DNA from: Acinetobacter courvalinii
GTDB lineage: Bacteria > Pseudomonadota > Gammaproteobacteria > Pseudomonadales > Moraxellaceae
NCBI RefSeq assembly: GCF_014635545.1
Contig: NZ_BMDA01000008.1
Coordinates: 27,575 to 91,574, forward strand
Length of the DNA stretch: 64,000 nt
Direction of reading: 5' to 3'
Shown here: positions 27,586-37,268 of the stretch, one piece after another
Layout: each line of letters starts with the position of its first letter
Numbering within the stretch: position 1 is the first letter of the stretch
Position numbers and translations under genes: made by a program
The notes under the pieces: generated by a model
The model's input: only the letters and a program-made list of their open reading frames with translations
The model's database searches: none
Told to the model about the DNA's origin: nothing

Positions 27586-27678
27586 ATGGAATCATCAGCA
27601 CCAAGCGAGATCAATATTCCAGACAAGCAACCTGATCATTCCTCCCTAAATAACTTTCTCGCGGGCTGGCGATTATGA
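27586..27678 (+). CDS. Possible 30-residue leader peptide coupled to the TSUP gene
   Basis: A 30-codon frame, MESSAPSEINIPDKQ and onward, starts at ATG 27586 and ends in TGA at 27676-27678, overlapping the next gene's ATG at 27675 (ATGA). The only ribosome-site candidate is a weak agaag. It has no TM segment or signal peptide and is acidic and Pro/Ser-rich in its first half. It may be a coupled small protein, a leader peptide or chance. Confidence 0.35.
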   Translation: MESSAPSEINIPDKQPDHSSLNNFLAGWRL

Positions 27679-28439
27679 CCTACGACACGGTGCTACTTAG
27701 CTTAGGATTCTTTGCCTTCTGTGGTGGTCTGATTGACGCCGCAGTGGGTGGCGGCGGTTTAGTCCAAATACCCGCGCTATTACATGCATTGCCCCAACAC
27801 AGCATAACCACAGTGTTGGGTACCAATAAACTGGCGGTATGGGCAGGTACTGTTTCCTCTATTTTTAGATATGTGAATAAAATTCAATTGGTCTGGAAGT
27901 TGCTCATCCCGACCATGCTATCAGCCTTTATCTTTGCCTTTGTGGGTGCAATGACGATTGCACATATTCCCAAGCAATTGATGAGCTATCTTGTGTTGTT
28001 TTTACTCATCTTTATGGCGATTTATACCTTTCTCAAGAAGGACTTAGGCACCCATAACCGCTATGTGAACTGTGGAGCTAAAGAAATTGCTCTAGGAATC
28101 TTTTTTGGTGGACTCATCGGATTCTATGATGGTGTATTTGGGCCAGGCAGTGGCAGCTTCCTGTTGTTCTTGTTTGTCAAAGGCTTTGGCTTTGATTTTC
28201 TCAACGCCTCTGCATCAGCCAAAATTGTGAACATTGGCACCTTTAGTTCAGCACTTTTATTCTTTATTCCTACAGGTCATGTGCTGTGGGAAATCGGCTT
28301 AATGATTGCCGTCTGTAATGTCTTGGGCGCCTTCGTCGGTGTATTTCTGGCGCTGCGCTATGGCAGTCAGTTTATCCGGATATTTTTTCTGTTCCTGTTA
28401 GTCTTTCTGATTGTCAGGATGGGTTTATCTATAGTGTGA
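27675..28439 (+). CDS. TSUP/TauE-SafE family membrane permease
   Basis: Predicted inner-membrane permease of the sulfite-exporter family, whose members move sulfite, sulfoacetate, taurine or related anions. The 254-residue protein has about eight TM segments in two halves, each opened by the family glycine motif: GGLIDAAVGGGGLVQIP (17-33) and FFGGLIGFYDGVFGPGSG in the second half. Nothing nearby points to a substrate. The start overlaps a short upstream frame. It ends before a shared terminator, convergent with the TorF porin gene. Confidence 0.85.
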   Translation: MTYDTVLLSLGFFAFCGGLIDAAVGGGGLVQIPALLHALPQHSITTVLGTNKLAVWAGTVSSIFRYVNKIQLVWKLLIPTMLSAFIFAFVGAMTIAHIPKQLMSYLVLFLLIFMAIYTFLKKDLGTHNRYVNCGAKEIALGIFFGGLIGFYDGVFGPGSGSFLLFLFVKGFGFDFLNASASAKIVNIGTFSSALLFFIPTGHVLWEIGLMIAVCNVLGAFVGVFLALRYGSQFIRIFFLFLLVFLIVRMGLSIV

Positions 28440-28499
28440 ATTCATCGCCAGTCATTATTTGATTTGAACGCTCTCTCAAGCGACTATCTTTCCATATAG

Positions 28500-28528
28500 A
28501 AAGCCAGCAATAGAGCTGGCTTTTTGTT
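28500..28528. terminator. Bidirectional terminator between TSUP and TorF genes
   Basis: Stem aaagccagc (28500-28508) / gctggcttt, then a T-run; usable by both convergent genes. Confidence 0.8.
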
Positions 28529-28541
28529 TATCCAAGCAAGC

Positions 28542-29312
28542 TTAGAAAGCTTTGGTCAAGGTAAATACTGCACCTGTTTCTGTGCCACGTTTATACGGTT
28601 GGAAATCTGCATCAATATTGGTGCCTACTGCAGCCAGTTCAGCAGTCAGGCCAGACACGGATTTGACGCTATAGGTCACACCCACTTTCCAGTCGACATA
28701 ATTATCGTCTTCACCACCGGTATCACTGAAGTCATAGTTATCTACTTTGGTATAGCCGACACTTGCCACTCCACCAAAGCCAGTATCCGCAAACGGAATG
28801 TTATAGGTAGTATTCACATACCAGCCGTTCTCATCTGTACCTGCAAAATCATTGGTATAGTTCAAACTCCCCAATAGACTATCTCCAGAGGCCAATACAT
28901 TTTTAAAGCCCAGTTTTGCGTAGAGTTCTAACCAGTTCAGGTCAGATGCACTTGGATAACCGTAATACCATAAACCAACATCTAAAGTCGGCTTACCGGC
29001 AAATGGTAGCTCAGTCGCATAGCCGACATAAGGGTCTAACTCGAGATGCGGATCAGCACCACCGAAATTAACATTTGAGCCCCATACCCCCGCATAAAGA
29101 CCAGATGAATGTGTTAATGCAAAACCGCCCTGTACCGCCGGATCAGATTGGGTTTGAGTAATACCACGATAACGATAATCTGTCGTTAACGCAGCCGTTC
29201 CTGAAAAACTCAGACCGTATTGAGATAAGGTATTGGCCTCTTCTGCCATCGCAAAAGTTGAAGTGACAGCACAAATACTCAACGCGATCGCTTTACATGC
29301 AAATTTCATCAT
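28542..29312 (-). CDS. TorF-family putative outer-membrane porin
   Basis: Predicted outer-membrane beta-barrel of the family TIGR02001. ATG 29312 is chosen because GGGGGAG lies 6 bases before it, giving 256 residues; an ATG at 29327 precedes that site. A signal peptide ends at about residue 23 (AMA). The mature start includes LTTDYRYRGITQTQSDPAVQGG, the family hallmark (here given as its key span near residues 40-60), and the protein ends in Phe after alternating strands. A consensus sigma-54 promoter lies upstream, and glnK-amtB is 3 kb away. In other proteobacteria such genes often sit with glnK-amtB, so a role in nitrogen limitation is plausible. Confidence 0.85.
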   Translation of the reverse strand: MMKFACKAIALSICAVTSTFAMAEEANTLSQYGLSFSGTAALTTDYRYRGITQTQSDPAVQGGFALTHSSGLYAGVWGSNVNFGGADPHLELDPYVGYATELPFAGKPTLDVGLWYYGYPSASDLNWLELYAKLGFKNVLASGDSLLGSLNYTNDFAGTDENGWYVNTTYNIPFADTGFGGVASVGYTKVDNYDFSDTGGEDDNYVDWKVGVTYSVKSVSGLTAELAAVGTNIDADFQPYKRGTETGAVFTLTKAF

Positions 29313-29376
29313 CTTGATCTCCCCCATGATGGATATTCGACTGATTTAAGTTTTAAATTGCATCGCATAGTCAGTA

Positions 29377-29391
29377 GCAATTGCTGTGCCA
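29377..29391 (-). promoter_or_regulatory. Sigma-54 promoter of the TorF porin gene
   Basis: On the minus strand the sequence TGGCACAGCAATTGC is an exact match to TGGCAC-N5-TTGC. The -24 part is the complement of 29386-29391 and the -12 part of 29377-29380. Transcription would start near 29365, leaving an untranslated leader of about 50 bases before ATG 29312. Confidence 0.8.
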
Positions 29392-30049
29392 ACTCCATTT
29401 AAGCCCCTATTCAACTTGGTTTTATCCAATAACCTCTCTTGACTTAGATTTTTACGCTCTCCAAGTGAGTCCCTTACTGTAATCCTCTGAGTTTTTGAAC
29501 TATTAAGACGCATTCATCCATTCAAGATTATTTTTCGCACAAAAAAGTGGCATATCTTGAACTGCAAAAACATCTGACTTGCTTAAAATATAGGCATTTC
29601 GTTATAAAAATAGGCGTTGTCCCATAAAAGTGCATAGTTAAAACTTAAATCCGCCTGAACTTTTGTAAATTTTAGAACGGACAGTCATTGCCATTCGTCG
29701 GGATGTCATTTTTTGCAAATCAAGCTGAATATTTTTTAAACAAAGAAAAAATAAATATTTAAAATAAAAGAAAAATTACCTCAATAAATCACATATTTTG
29801 ATTCAAACCAAACAAAAAATAACCAGATTATTTTATATCCAAAATAAATAATATTATTATTTAAAATCATAAACTTAAATTTATAACGTGTATTTTTTAA
29901 ACAAGAAATAAATCATAAAATTTTATAAGTATTTTATTTAAAAATAATTAAAATTTTTTAATAAAAATCTATCTTTTTTATGCATAACTTATACAATTGA
30001 TCAAAATTTCGGTCTTATCCCAAATTTATTATTTCTAATGAGGCGAGCT
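29392..30049. other. AT-rich intergenic region between divergent porin genes
   Basis: The left part should hold the activator site for the sigma-54 promoter; no NtrC-like palindrome was recognised. From about 29735 to 30000 the sequence is very AT-rich, with many runs of A and T, and would be easily melted or bound by H-NS-like proteins. No reading frame or RNA gene was found. The promoter of the OprD-family gene lies at the right end. Confidence 0.5.
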
Positions 30050-31345
30050 ATGCCAAAGGCAAAGAAACTTACTTTAGCGGTTTTGATTAATGCCGCGTTA
30101 ATTACCTCAACATATGCAAGCGAACAAAGCGAAGCAAAAGGACTTGTTGAAGATGCCAAAGGGGATATTTTATTCCGTACTGGTTATTTAAATCGTGACA
30201 AAAAGAATGGTGTCGAAGACACTAGCTCATATGCTCAGACGGCAATGGTGAAACTGGAAACTGGTTTTACTCAAGGTTTAGTTGGCTTTGGCGCTGGTGT
30301 GATCGGCGATGGCTCTTTTAAATTAGGCTCAAACAATAATGCTGGTAACGGCATGATCCCACGCGAACGCCTAAATGGTGTAGATGGTAAAGGTGACACA
30401 TATGATCACTGGGCACGTGGCGGCGGTTTTGTTAAAGCTCGTATTTCGAATACGACTGTGACTTATGGTACACAAGTTCTCGATATTCCTGTTTTAGCAA
30501 GTAATACTGCACGTTTAGTACCGGAATATTTTGAAGGTGTCTTGGCTACTAGCCGTGAAATTAACGGATTAGAGTTAACTGCGGGTAAATTCACTAAAGA
30601 CCAGTACTCTGATCAGATCAATACTGATGGCCGCAAACTTGATCGTGCCGTGGTTTGGGGTGCAAAATACAAATTTGATGATAACTTGAGTGCATCTTAC
30701 TTTGGCTTGGACAGCAAGGATAAACTCGATCGTCATTATGTCAATGCCAACTACAAACAACCCTTGAATCAAGAAGGTAGTGCGCTGACTTATGACTTAA
30801 GTGCTTACCATACCAAATGGGATGAAAAAGCGAGCACTTATTCAAGTACCACTGATGACTTGTCTAATCGTAAAAATACCATTTGGGCGCTTTCTACGAC
30901 CTATAATACGGGTCCACACAGCGTGATGCTGGCTTACCAGCAGAACAATGGTAATACCGGTTATGATTACGGCGAGAACGCTGATGGCGCTCAAAGTATC
31001 TATTTACCAAACTCTTACTTGTCTGACTTTATTGGTAACAGCGAAAAATCTGCACAGTTGCAATATAACGTCGACTTTGGTGGCTATGGCGTACCAGGCT
31101 TAAGCTGGACCACTGCCTACGTCTATGGTTGGGATATCAAAGTCAAGAATTTGACTGATAATGCACATGAACGTGAATTCTTTAACCAAGTGAAATACAC
31201 AGTTCAATCTGGTTTTGCTAAAGATGCGAGCTTACGTTTACGTCACTCGTATTACCGTGCAAGTGATGAATATCAAACAAATGCCTACATTGGTGATACC
31301 AACGAATGGCGTATCTGGCTTGATATTCCTGTGAAATTATTCTAA
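30050..31345 (+). CDS. OprD-family outer-membrane porin
   Basis: Outer-membrane channel of the OprD/Occ family, usually specific for small carboxylates, aromatic acids or basic amino acids. ATG 30050 has GAGG at 30040-30043 before it, giving 431 residues; the in-frame ATG at 30038 precedes that site. A signal peptide ends at about residue 24 (TYA). Family features are GLVEDAKGDILFRTGYLNRD near the mature N terminus, Arg-rich strands such as KARISNTTVTYGTQ, and a C-terminal Phe (IPVKLF). Substrate cannot be told from context. It ends before its own terminator. Confidence 0.88.
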   Translation: MPKAKKLTLAVLINAALITSTYASEQSEAKGLVEDAKGDILFRTGYLNRDKKNGVEDTSSYAQTAMVKLETGFTQGLVGFGAGVIGDGSFKLGSNNNAGNGMIPRERLNGVDGKGDTYDHWARGGGFVKARISNTTVTYGTQVLDIPVLASNTARLVPEYFEGVLATSREINGLELTAGKFTKDQYSDQINTDGRKLDRAVVWGAKYKFDDNLSASYFGLDSKDKLDRHYVNANYKQPLNQEGSALTYDLSAYHTKWDEKASTYSSTTDDLSNRKNTIWALSTTYNTGPHSVMLAYQQNNGNTGYDYGENADGAQSIYLPNSYLSDFIGNSEKSAQLQYNVDFGGYGVPGLSWTTAYVYGWDIKVKNLTDNAHEREFFNQVKYTVQSGFAKDASLRLRHSYYRASDEYQTNAYIGDTNEWRIWLDIPVKLF

Positions 31346-31365
31346 TTCACAGTTGATCAAGCAAT

Positions 31366-31399
31366 AAAAAACTCCATTCAAATGAATGGAGTTTTTTTA
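31366..31399. terminator. Terminator after the OprD-family gene
   Basis: Stem aaaaaactccattc / gaatggagtttttt with a 4-base loop and T-run, symmetric enough to serve both strands. Confidence 0.85.
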
Positions 31400-31443
31400 T
31401 GACCAGCTTTTAAAAATTTAAAATCTGGCCCAGCATTTCAAAG

Positions 31444-31971
31444 TTACTTTTTAGCCGCTTCGATTGCTTTAAGTACTTCAGCTTTAGCAACGTCAGCACC
31501 TTCCCAACCACTGATTTTTACCCATTTACCAGGTTCTAAATCTTTATAATGGGCAAAGAAGTGCTCAACTTGGCTGATCAATAATGGCGGAAGATCCGTA
31601 TATTCTTGAACATCTTTATAAAGTGGAGATAATTTTTCGTGTGGAACAGCGATCAGTTTCGCATCGATACCACCGTCATCTTCCATTTTTAATTTGCCCA
31701 CTGGACGGCAACGAATCACAGAACCAGCAGCAACAGGATGTGGAGTTACAACAAGTACGTCTAATGGATCACCATCTTCAGACAAGGTATTTGGTACATA
31801 ACCGTAGTTTGCTGGGTAGAACATTGCTGTACCCATGAAACGGTCTACAAATAACGCATCTGAATCTTTATCGATTTCGTATTTGATTGGGGCTGCATTT
31901 GCAGGAATTTCGATAATGACATAGATGTCATTTGGTGCGTCTTTACCCGCAGGAATATTGCTATAACTCAT
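31444..31971 (-). CDS. ppa: Inorganic pyrophosphatase
   Basis: Soluble family I pyrophosphatase that hydrolyses PPi and pulls biosynthetic reactions forward. The 175-residue product has [15 protein letters not shown], the metal-binding signature DGDPLDVLV and the [15 protein letters not shown] region, all typical of the bacterial hexameric enzyme. It is a single gene. Confidence 0.97.
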   Translation of the reverse strand: MSYSNIPAGKDAPNDIYVIIEIPANAAPIKYEIDKDSDALFVDRFMGTAMFYPANYGYVPNTLSEDGDPLDVLVVTPHPVAAGSVIRCRPVGKLKMEDDGGIDAKLIAVPHEKLSPLYKDVQEYTDLPPLLISQVEHFFAHYKDLEPGKWVKISGWEGADVAKAEVLKAIEAAKK

Positions 31972-32085
31972 ATCAACACTCGTTTATATTGTGAAGTAGA
32001 TGTAAATCGGACCGATTATAACGTGAATACAGCGAAAATGATGCTAGATATGTAGCGAGCTGGCGAATTTTATAGCCAGCTGTCA

Positions 32086-32499
32086 TCAGGTCATTTTGAT
32101 CGTAATCACAAACAGTAAAATTGGACAAAGTAGCGAGAAAAACCAGATGATTGAACGTAATGTGGCCAGATTGGCCAGATAGCAAATGCCATAAATCACA
32201 CGAAAGACGATATAGGCCCAGCCAAAAGTCAGAATAAAGCGTTCAGGAACCACCATATATTCTGCCATCAAAATCGCAGCAATAAACAAAGGCAGACTTT
32301 CAAAGCTATTTTGTTGTACCGCATTTGCCCGTGCTGACAGCCCTGTGGTTTTCGCTAAAAAATCACGAGGATTCTGATTATCTTTTGCTTGAAAACCACC
32401 TTTTGATTTTGCAATCAAGGTAAAAACATACGGCAATAAACATGCGACGATAATAATCAATATAATGCCGCTAATACCTTGCATGCTGACATCCATCAT
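32086..32499 (-). CDS. MAPEG-family membrane protein
   Basis: Small inner-membrane protein of the MAPEG (eicosanoid/glutathione metabolism) family. The 137-residue product has about four TM segments; RANAVQQNSFESLPLF is the family signature and FRVIYGICYL follows. Bacterial members are mostly uncharacterised. The start could be ATG 32499 or the next codon. It lies 114 bases from ppa on the same strand, with no clear terminator between. Confidence 0.8.
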   Translation of the reverse strand: MMDVSMQGISGIILIIIVACLLPYVFTLIAKSKGGFQAKDNQNPRDFLAKTTGLSARANAVQQNSFESLPLFIAAILMAEYMVVPERFILTFGWAYIVFRVIYGICYLANLATLRSIIWFFSLLCPILLFVITIKMT

Positions 32500-32634
32500 T
32501 TGAAGTTCTTCTGATCATGCTATCATAACTTATAATTTATTGAACATTCATGTGTGCTTGTTCAACAAGCGTTTCTTTTACACACCTTGTTTGTGTAAAA
32601 GTTGTGTTTTTTCATACTGTTTTAAGGTCAACCT

Positions 32635-33027
32635 ATGCCGCAACCCGACCAGAAAGAAATGTTTGAGGTCCTTGCTCAACAACGCCAGCACCAGCTTTTG
32701 GTTGATCGTGTACTTAAAATCGTATTACCGATCATGGCATTTCTACTCAGTGTGATTTGTGCCAATCTTAACTGGCAGTCTACGCTGGGTACTTTTGTGA
32801 TTCTGACCGTTGCCTTTTATGCAGTCGGTATTTATCGCTTGACCCTCTGGCACTGGCTGACCGTGATTGTGCTGTATGCGGTTGCCGATAATTATTTTAG
32901 CTTTAATGGCATTGATCCGACCCGTTTACGTTTCCAGCTGGCCACAATGGTGGTTTTTGTGGGGATTGTAGGGATTGGTCGACCTTATATTGATCGCTGG
33001 TTGATGAAATCAAAAGCCTCAAAATAA
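32635..33027 (+). CDS. Hypothetical membrane protein
   Basis: I do not recognise a family. The 130-residue product has a soluble N terminus (about 1-22) and four hydrophobic segments: about 25-45, 48-65, 68-85 and 97-115. The C terminus is short and basic. It diverges from the MAPEG gene and converges on fadD, with a strong terminator behind it. A single-gene unit. Confidence 0.75.
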   Translation: MPQPDQKEMFEVLAQQRQHQLLVDRVLKIVLPIMAFLLSVICANLNWQSTLGTFVILTVAFYAVGIYRLTLWHWLTVIVLYAVADNYFSFNGIDPTRLRFQLATMVVFVGIVGIGRPYIDRWLMKSKASK

Positions 33028-33037
33028 ATCCAATAAA

Positions 33038-33061
33038 AAAACGCCGCAATTGCGGCGTCTT
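33038..33061 (+). terminator. Terminator after the hypothetical membrane protein
   Basis: 9-bp stem acgccgcaa (33041-33049) / ttgcggcgt (33050-33058), preceded by an A-run and followed by cttt. The A-run on the left makes it also usable on the minus strand by fadD. Confidence 0.75.
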
Positions 33062-33068
33062 TCCAGTA

Positions 33069-33088
33069 CCTTCCTTTTTAAAGGGAGG
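33069..33088. repeat. Short hairpin of the TCCCTTT/AAAGGGA type
   Basis: ccttccttt pairs with aaagggagg. The core resembles the inner hairpin between hom and thrC (4533-4550), so both may be copies of one small intergenic element. Two copies alone do not prove this. Confidence 0.4.
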
Positions 33089-33097
33089 ATAGAACTC

Positions 33098-34777
33098 TTA
33101 AGCGGGTTTACGTAAGTCTTTACGTAAGATCTTACCTACATTTGATTTCGGTAATTCTTCCATAAACTCAACATAACGTGGGCACTTATAGCCTGTTAAG
33201 TTTTGTTTTGCATAAGCAATCACTTCTTCTGTGGTTAAAGAAGGGTCTTTTTTCACGATGAACAATTTTGGCACTTCACCTGATTTTTCATCTGGAACGC
33301 CAATTGCAGCCACTTCCAATACTTTCGGATGTTTCGCAATGACTTCTTCGATTTCACTTGGGTAAACGTTAAAGCCTGATACCAAGATCATGTCTTTCTT
33401 ACGGTCGACAATCTTCACATAACCACGTGAATCCATTACACCGATATCACCGGTACGGAAGAAGTTGTCAGCCGTCATCACTTTCGCAGTTTCGTCTGGA
33501 CGGTTCCAATAGCCCTTCATGACTTGTGGACCACGGATCGAGATTTCACCTTGTTCACCCAGTGCAACTTCTTTGCCATCATCATCCAGAATCGCAACTT
33601 CAGTTAATGGCAATGGAATACCAATGGTGCCACTGAATTCAGTCGTAGCAGGTGGGTTTGCAGTTGCAACCGGAGAAGTTTCAGATAAGCCATAACCTTC
33701 GATAATGGTGGTACCTGTGATCTTTTTCCATGCGGCTGCAGTCGATGGCAATACCGCCATACCACCGCCCATCGCCATCTTCAGATTACTATGATCAAGC
33801 TGTTTGAATTCTTCGTTATTCACCAAGGCATTAAACAAAGTGTTTACCGCCGGGAAGAATGAAGGTTGATATTTACGTAATTCACCTACCACCGCAGGCA
33901 AGTCACGTGGATTTGGAATCAGGATATTGGCCTGGCCTTTATACATACCGTAAAGCGCACATACCATGAAGGCAAAGATGTGATACAGCGGTAATGCGCA
34001 CACGATGCGATCACCTTTGGCACTATCAGAACCGCCAAATTTACTTGAGAAAATCGCTTCACACTGGAGCAAGTTGGCCACAAGATTACGATGCGTTAAT
34101 TCAGCCCCTTTAGAAACACCTGTTGTACCACCGGTATATTGCAGTACAGCAGTATCGCTCAAGGTTAAGCTTGGACGCTTATAATTGCTTGGGCTGGCTT
34201 TGTTTAATGCCGCATTGAATTTAGTGTGACCAGGAATATTCCACGCTGGAATTTGCTTACGTACTTTACGTAAAACAAAATTCACGATGGTCCCTTTCAG
34301 GGTGCCGAGCATATCACCCACCGAAGCCACCACAACATGCTTCACAGGTGTTTTGCCAATAATGTTTTGATAAACATTGGCAAAGTTTTCAATAATCACT
34401 AAGACTTCAGCACCAGAGTCATTCAACTGATGCTCAAGCTCACGTGCGGTATAGAGTGGATTGACGTTGACCAGTACCAGACCTGCACGGAAAACCCCTA
34501 ATGCCACCACTGGATATTGAAAAACGTTCGGCATCATTACTGCAACGCGCGAGCCTTTGGCTAAACCCAAAGTTTGTAAATAAGCTGCAAATTTACGGCT
34601 AGCGACTTCTAATTCATTAAACGTTAAAACTTTATCCATGAAGATAAAGGCATCACGTGAACCAAATTTTTGGAAATTGCGTTCAAAAATATCAACAAGT
34701 GAGGTGTTTTCAGCAGGCAGTTCAACTGTTTCTGGAATTCCTGTCTTTTGGTATTCAGCAAACCAAATTTTTTCCAT
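33098..34777 (-). CDS. fadD: Long-chain fatty-acid-CoA ligase
   Basis: AMP-forming acyl-CoA synthetase that activates fatty acids for beta-oxidation. The 559-residue protein has the AMP-binding P-loop YTGGTTGVSKG (214-224), the GYGLSETSP motif, FRTGDIG, and the C-terminal hinge DRKKDMILVSGFNVYPSEIE, ending KSNVGKILRKDLRK. Length and motifs fit E. coli FadD. It lies 157 bases downstream of parC with its own AT-rich promoter region. No other fad gene is in the window, so chain-length range is inferred from family. Confidence 0.9.
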   Translation of the reverse strand: MEKIWFAEYQKTGIPETVELPAENTSLVDIFERNFQKFGSRDAFIFMDKVLTFNELEVASRKFAAYLQTLGLAKGSRVAVMMPNVFQYPVVALGVFRAGLVLVNVNPLYTARELEHQLNDSGAEVLVIIENFANVYQNIIGKTPVKHVVVASVGDMLGTLKGTIVNFVLRKVRKQIPAWNIPGHTKFNAALNKASPSNYKRPSLTLSDTAVLQYTGGTTGVSKGAELTHRNLVANLLQCEAIFSSKFGGSDSAKGDRIVCALPLYHIFAFMVCALYGMYKGQANILIPNPRDLPAVVGELRKYQPSFFPAVNTLFNALVNNEEFKQLDHSNLKMAMGGGMAVLPSTAAAWKKITGTTIIEGYGLSETSPVATANPPATTEFSGTIGIPLPLTEVAILDDDGKEVALGEQGEISIRGPQVMKGYWNRPDETAKVMTADNFFRTGDIGVMDSRGYVKIVDRKKDMILVSGFNVYPSEIEEVIAKHPKVLEVAAIGVPDEKSGEVPKLFIVKKDPSLTTEEVIAYAKQNLTGYKCPRYVEFMEELPKSNVGKILRKDLRKPA

Positions 34778-34934
34778 AATGCCCTTATCTCCGAGTGGTA
34801 ATCCTTAAAAATGTAACAACGTTACTTTCCATGGCAAAACATTTTTTTTAACTTTTTGAATTGCCCTGTCAATCTATCCAAACAATATGAATACATTGTC
34901 ATATATAACGTATTTGTATCACAGAATACTAGCC

Positions 34935-37154
34935 TTATCTCTGAATGAGGAGTCTATTTGCTTTTTGATATCCACGTGGTAAAAGTTGCCCCTTTGTTGC
35001 TCTTTTTCCTAGATATTTTTGTAGATCATCCCCTTTCAACTTCAGATGCTGTTGTCCTGCATCGACTTGGATTATTTCATCTAACGTCAGGGTTGTCATG
35101 GATAAAATTTGCTCTTTTTCATCAAGTTGTATCAACTTGTTACCCTTACCTTTGTTGAGAACTGGCAGTTCAGTTAAATCAATAATCAGTAAACGACCCG
35201 ATGAACTCAGGATGGCAACGTGGGTGGCTTGCTGAATAGGCAAGAGTGGTAAAGCGGTGGCTTTGTCTGCAACCGTCAGGAAAGCCTTACCAGCTTTGGC
35301 ATTGGTGTCTAGCTGGGCCGCCTGACTCTTAAAGCCGTAACCATTGGAACTGGTTGCAATCAGTTCGCTACTCTCCTCATCAATAAATACCTGAATAAAG
35401 GAAACACCGCTAGCTGGTGAAAGTTTTGAACTGAGCGGTTCACCCAAACCACGCGCCGAAGGCAGACTGCTGATTGGCAAGGCATAACTACGCCCGGTCT
35501 CATCCAGGAAATACACACGCTGGTTGGTTTTACCCACTGCATGACTGAGATACTGGTCACCCGCACGATAATTCAGATTTGCTGCGTCTACTTCTGCCCC
35601 TTTGGCAGCACGTACCCAACCGGCTTCCGACAATACGACAGTCACAGGCTCAGCAGGCATTAAATCCTGTTCTTTAATTTGCACTGCATCCGCACGCGCC
35701 ACAATCGGTGAACGACGATCATCACCAAACTTTTTCGCGTCTTCTTTTAATTCGTTAATAATCAGGTTTTTTAATGATTCCGGATTGGCGAGTTGCTCAC
35801 GAATAATCGCAGCTTTCGCTTCCAGTTCTTCCTGTTCACGACGAATTTCCATTTCTTCAAGCTTAGCCAAATGACGAAGTTTGAGTTCGAGGATTGCTTC
35901 CGCCTGAATCTCATCAATACCAAAATGCTGCATTAGTACCGGTTTTGGCTGATCTTCTTCACGAATAATCCGAATCACAGTATCAATATCCAAGTAGGCA
36001 ATTAAAAGACCTGCCAGGATATGTAAACGCTTTTCAATTTTGGTTAAATGGTATTGCAAACGGCGGGTCACGGTTTGCTTACGAATCTCGATCCATTCCA
36101 ATAAAATACGACGAATCGATTTCACCTGTGGACGACCATCCGCGCCAATCATGTTCAGGTTCACACGATAGCTGGATTCCAGATCCGTGGTAGCAAATAA
36201 GTGACTCATCACGGTTTCGGCATCGACACGGTTCGAGCGCAATACAATCACCAAGCGGGTAGGATTGGCGTGATCCGACTCATCACGTACATCACTGACC
36301 AATGGCAACTTCTTGGCAATCATCTGGTCTGCGATCTGGGTAATCACTTTGGAACCCGAAACCTGATAAGGCAGTTCAGTAATCACAATCTCATTTTTGT
36401 CGACCGTATACACGGCACGCATACGATAACTACCACGACCTGTGGTCTGAATTTTGAGTAATTCTTCTGGCGGGGTAATGATTTCAGCCTTGGTCGGTAA
36501 ATCTGGGGCCGGAATATATTCTGCCAGTTTGCTATCTGAAGTTTCAGGATTACGAATCAGTGCGATGGTGCCCTTGACCACTTCACGCAAGTTGTGTGGC
36601 GGAATATCGGTTGCCATCCCCACCGCAATACCGGTCGTACCATTTAACAAGATGTTCGGGACGCGTGCTGGCAACGTGATCGGCTCTTTCATTGAACCAT
36701 CAAAGTTGTCCTGCCATTCACTGGTACCCTGCCCCAATTCGCTGAGTAATAGCTCGCTATAGGCAGAAAGTTTGGCTTCGGTATAACGCATCGCAGCAAA
36801 TGATTTTGGATCGTCCGGCGAACCCCAGTTACCCTGACCTTCAACCAGTGGATAGCGATAGCTAAATGGCTGCGCCATCAACACCATCGCTTCATAACAG
36901 GCTGAGTCACCATGTGGATGGTATTTACCCAGTACATCACCAACGGTACGAGCCGATTTTTTCGGCTTGCCTGTCGATTTCAGGCCAAGCTCACTCATCG
37001 CATAGACAATACGGCGTTGTACAGGTTTTAAACCATCACTGATATGCGGCAATGCACGATCCATAATCACGTACATGGCATAGTTCAGGTAAGCCTGCTC
37101 AGTGAATTCGGCTACGGAACGGTTTTCTGTTGCATGATGTGCAAGGCTGGTCAT
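34935..37154 (-). CDS. parC: DNA topoisomerase IV, subunit A
   Basis: Cleavage subunit of topoisomerase IV, which unlinks daughter chromosomes. The 739-residue protein has the WHD/tower core with catalytic Tyr124 ([10 protein letters not shown]) and a C-terminal beta-propeller with variable blades. The quinolone-resistance region reads HGDSACYE with S84 and E88, both wild type by Acinetobacter numbering. parE is not in the window. It is followed on the same strand by fadD. Confidence 0.96.
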   Translation of the reverse strand: MTSLAHHATENRSVAEFTEQAYLNYAMYVIMDRALPHISDGLKPVQRRIVYAMSELGLKSTGKPKKSARTVGDVLGKYHPHGDSACYEAMVLMAQPFSYRYPLVEGQGNWGSPDDPKSFAAMRYTEAKLSAYSELLLSELGQGTSEWQDNFDGSMKEPITLPARVPNILLNGTTGIAVGMATDIPPHNLREVVKGTIALIRNPETSDSKLAEYIPAPDLPTKAEIITPPEELLKIQTTGRGSYRMRAVYTVDKNEIVITELPYQVSGSKVITQIADQMIAKKLPLVSDVRDESDHANPTRLVIVLRSNRVDAETVMSHLFATTDLESSYRVNLNMIGADGRPQVKSIRRILLEWIEIRKQTVTRRLQYHLTKIEKRLHILAGLLIAYLDIDTVIRIIREEDQPKPVLMQHFGIDEIQAEAILELKLRHLAKLEEMEIRREQEELEAKAAIIREQLANPESLKNLIINELKEDAKKFGDDRRSPIVARADAVQIKEQDLMPAEPVTVVLSEAGWVRAAKGAEVDAANLNYRAGDQYLSHAVGKTNQRVYFLDETGRSYALPISSLPSARGLGEPLSSKLSPASGVSFIQVFIDEESSELIATSSNGYGFKSQAAQLDTNAKAGKAFLTVADKATALPLLPIQQATHVAILSSSGRLLIIDLTELPVLNKGKGNKLIQLDEKEQILSMTTLTLDEIIQVDAGQQHLKLKGDDLQKYLGKRATKGQLLPRGYQKANRLLIQR

Positions 37155-37268
37155 TTCAGCAAGTCATCCAAAATCATTGTTATCGTCAATGTTTTGTATG
37201 CTATGTGGATGCAGGCGTTGTGACAAGCCCTTGTTGTTGTTTAAACGTCAAATGATGTCTTGTTAAGC

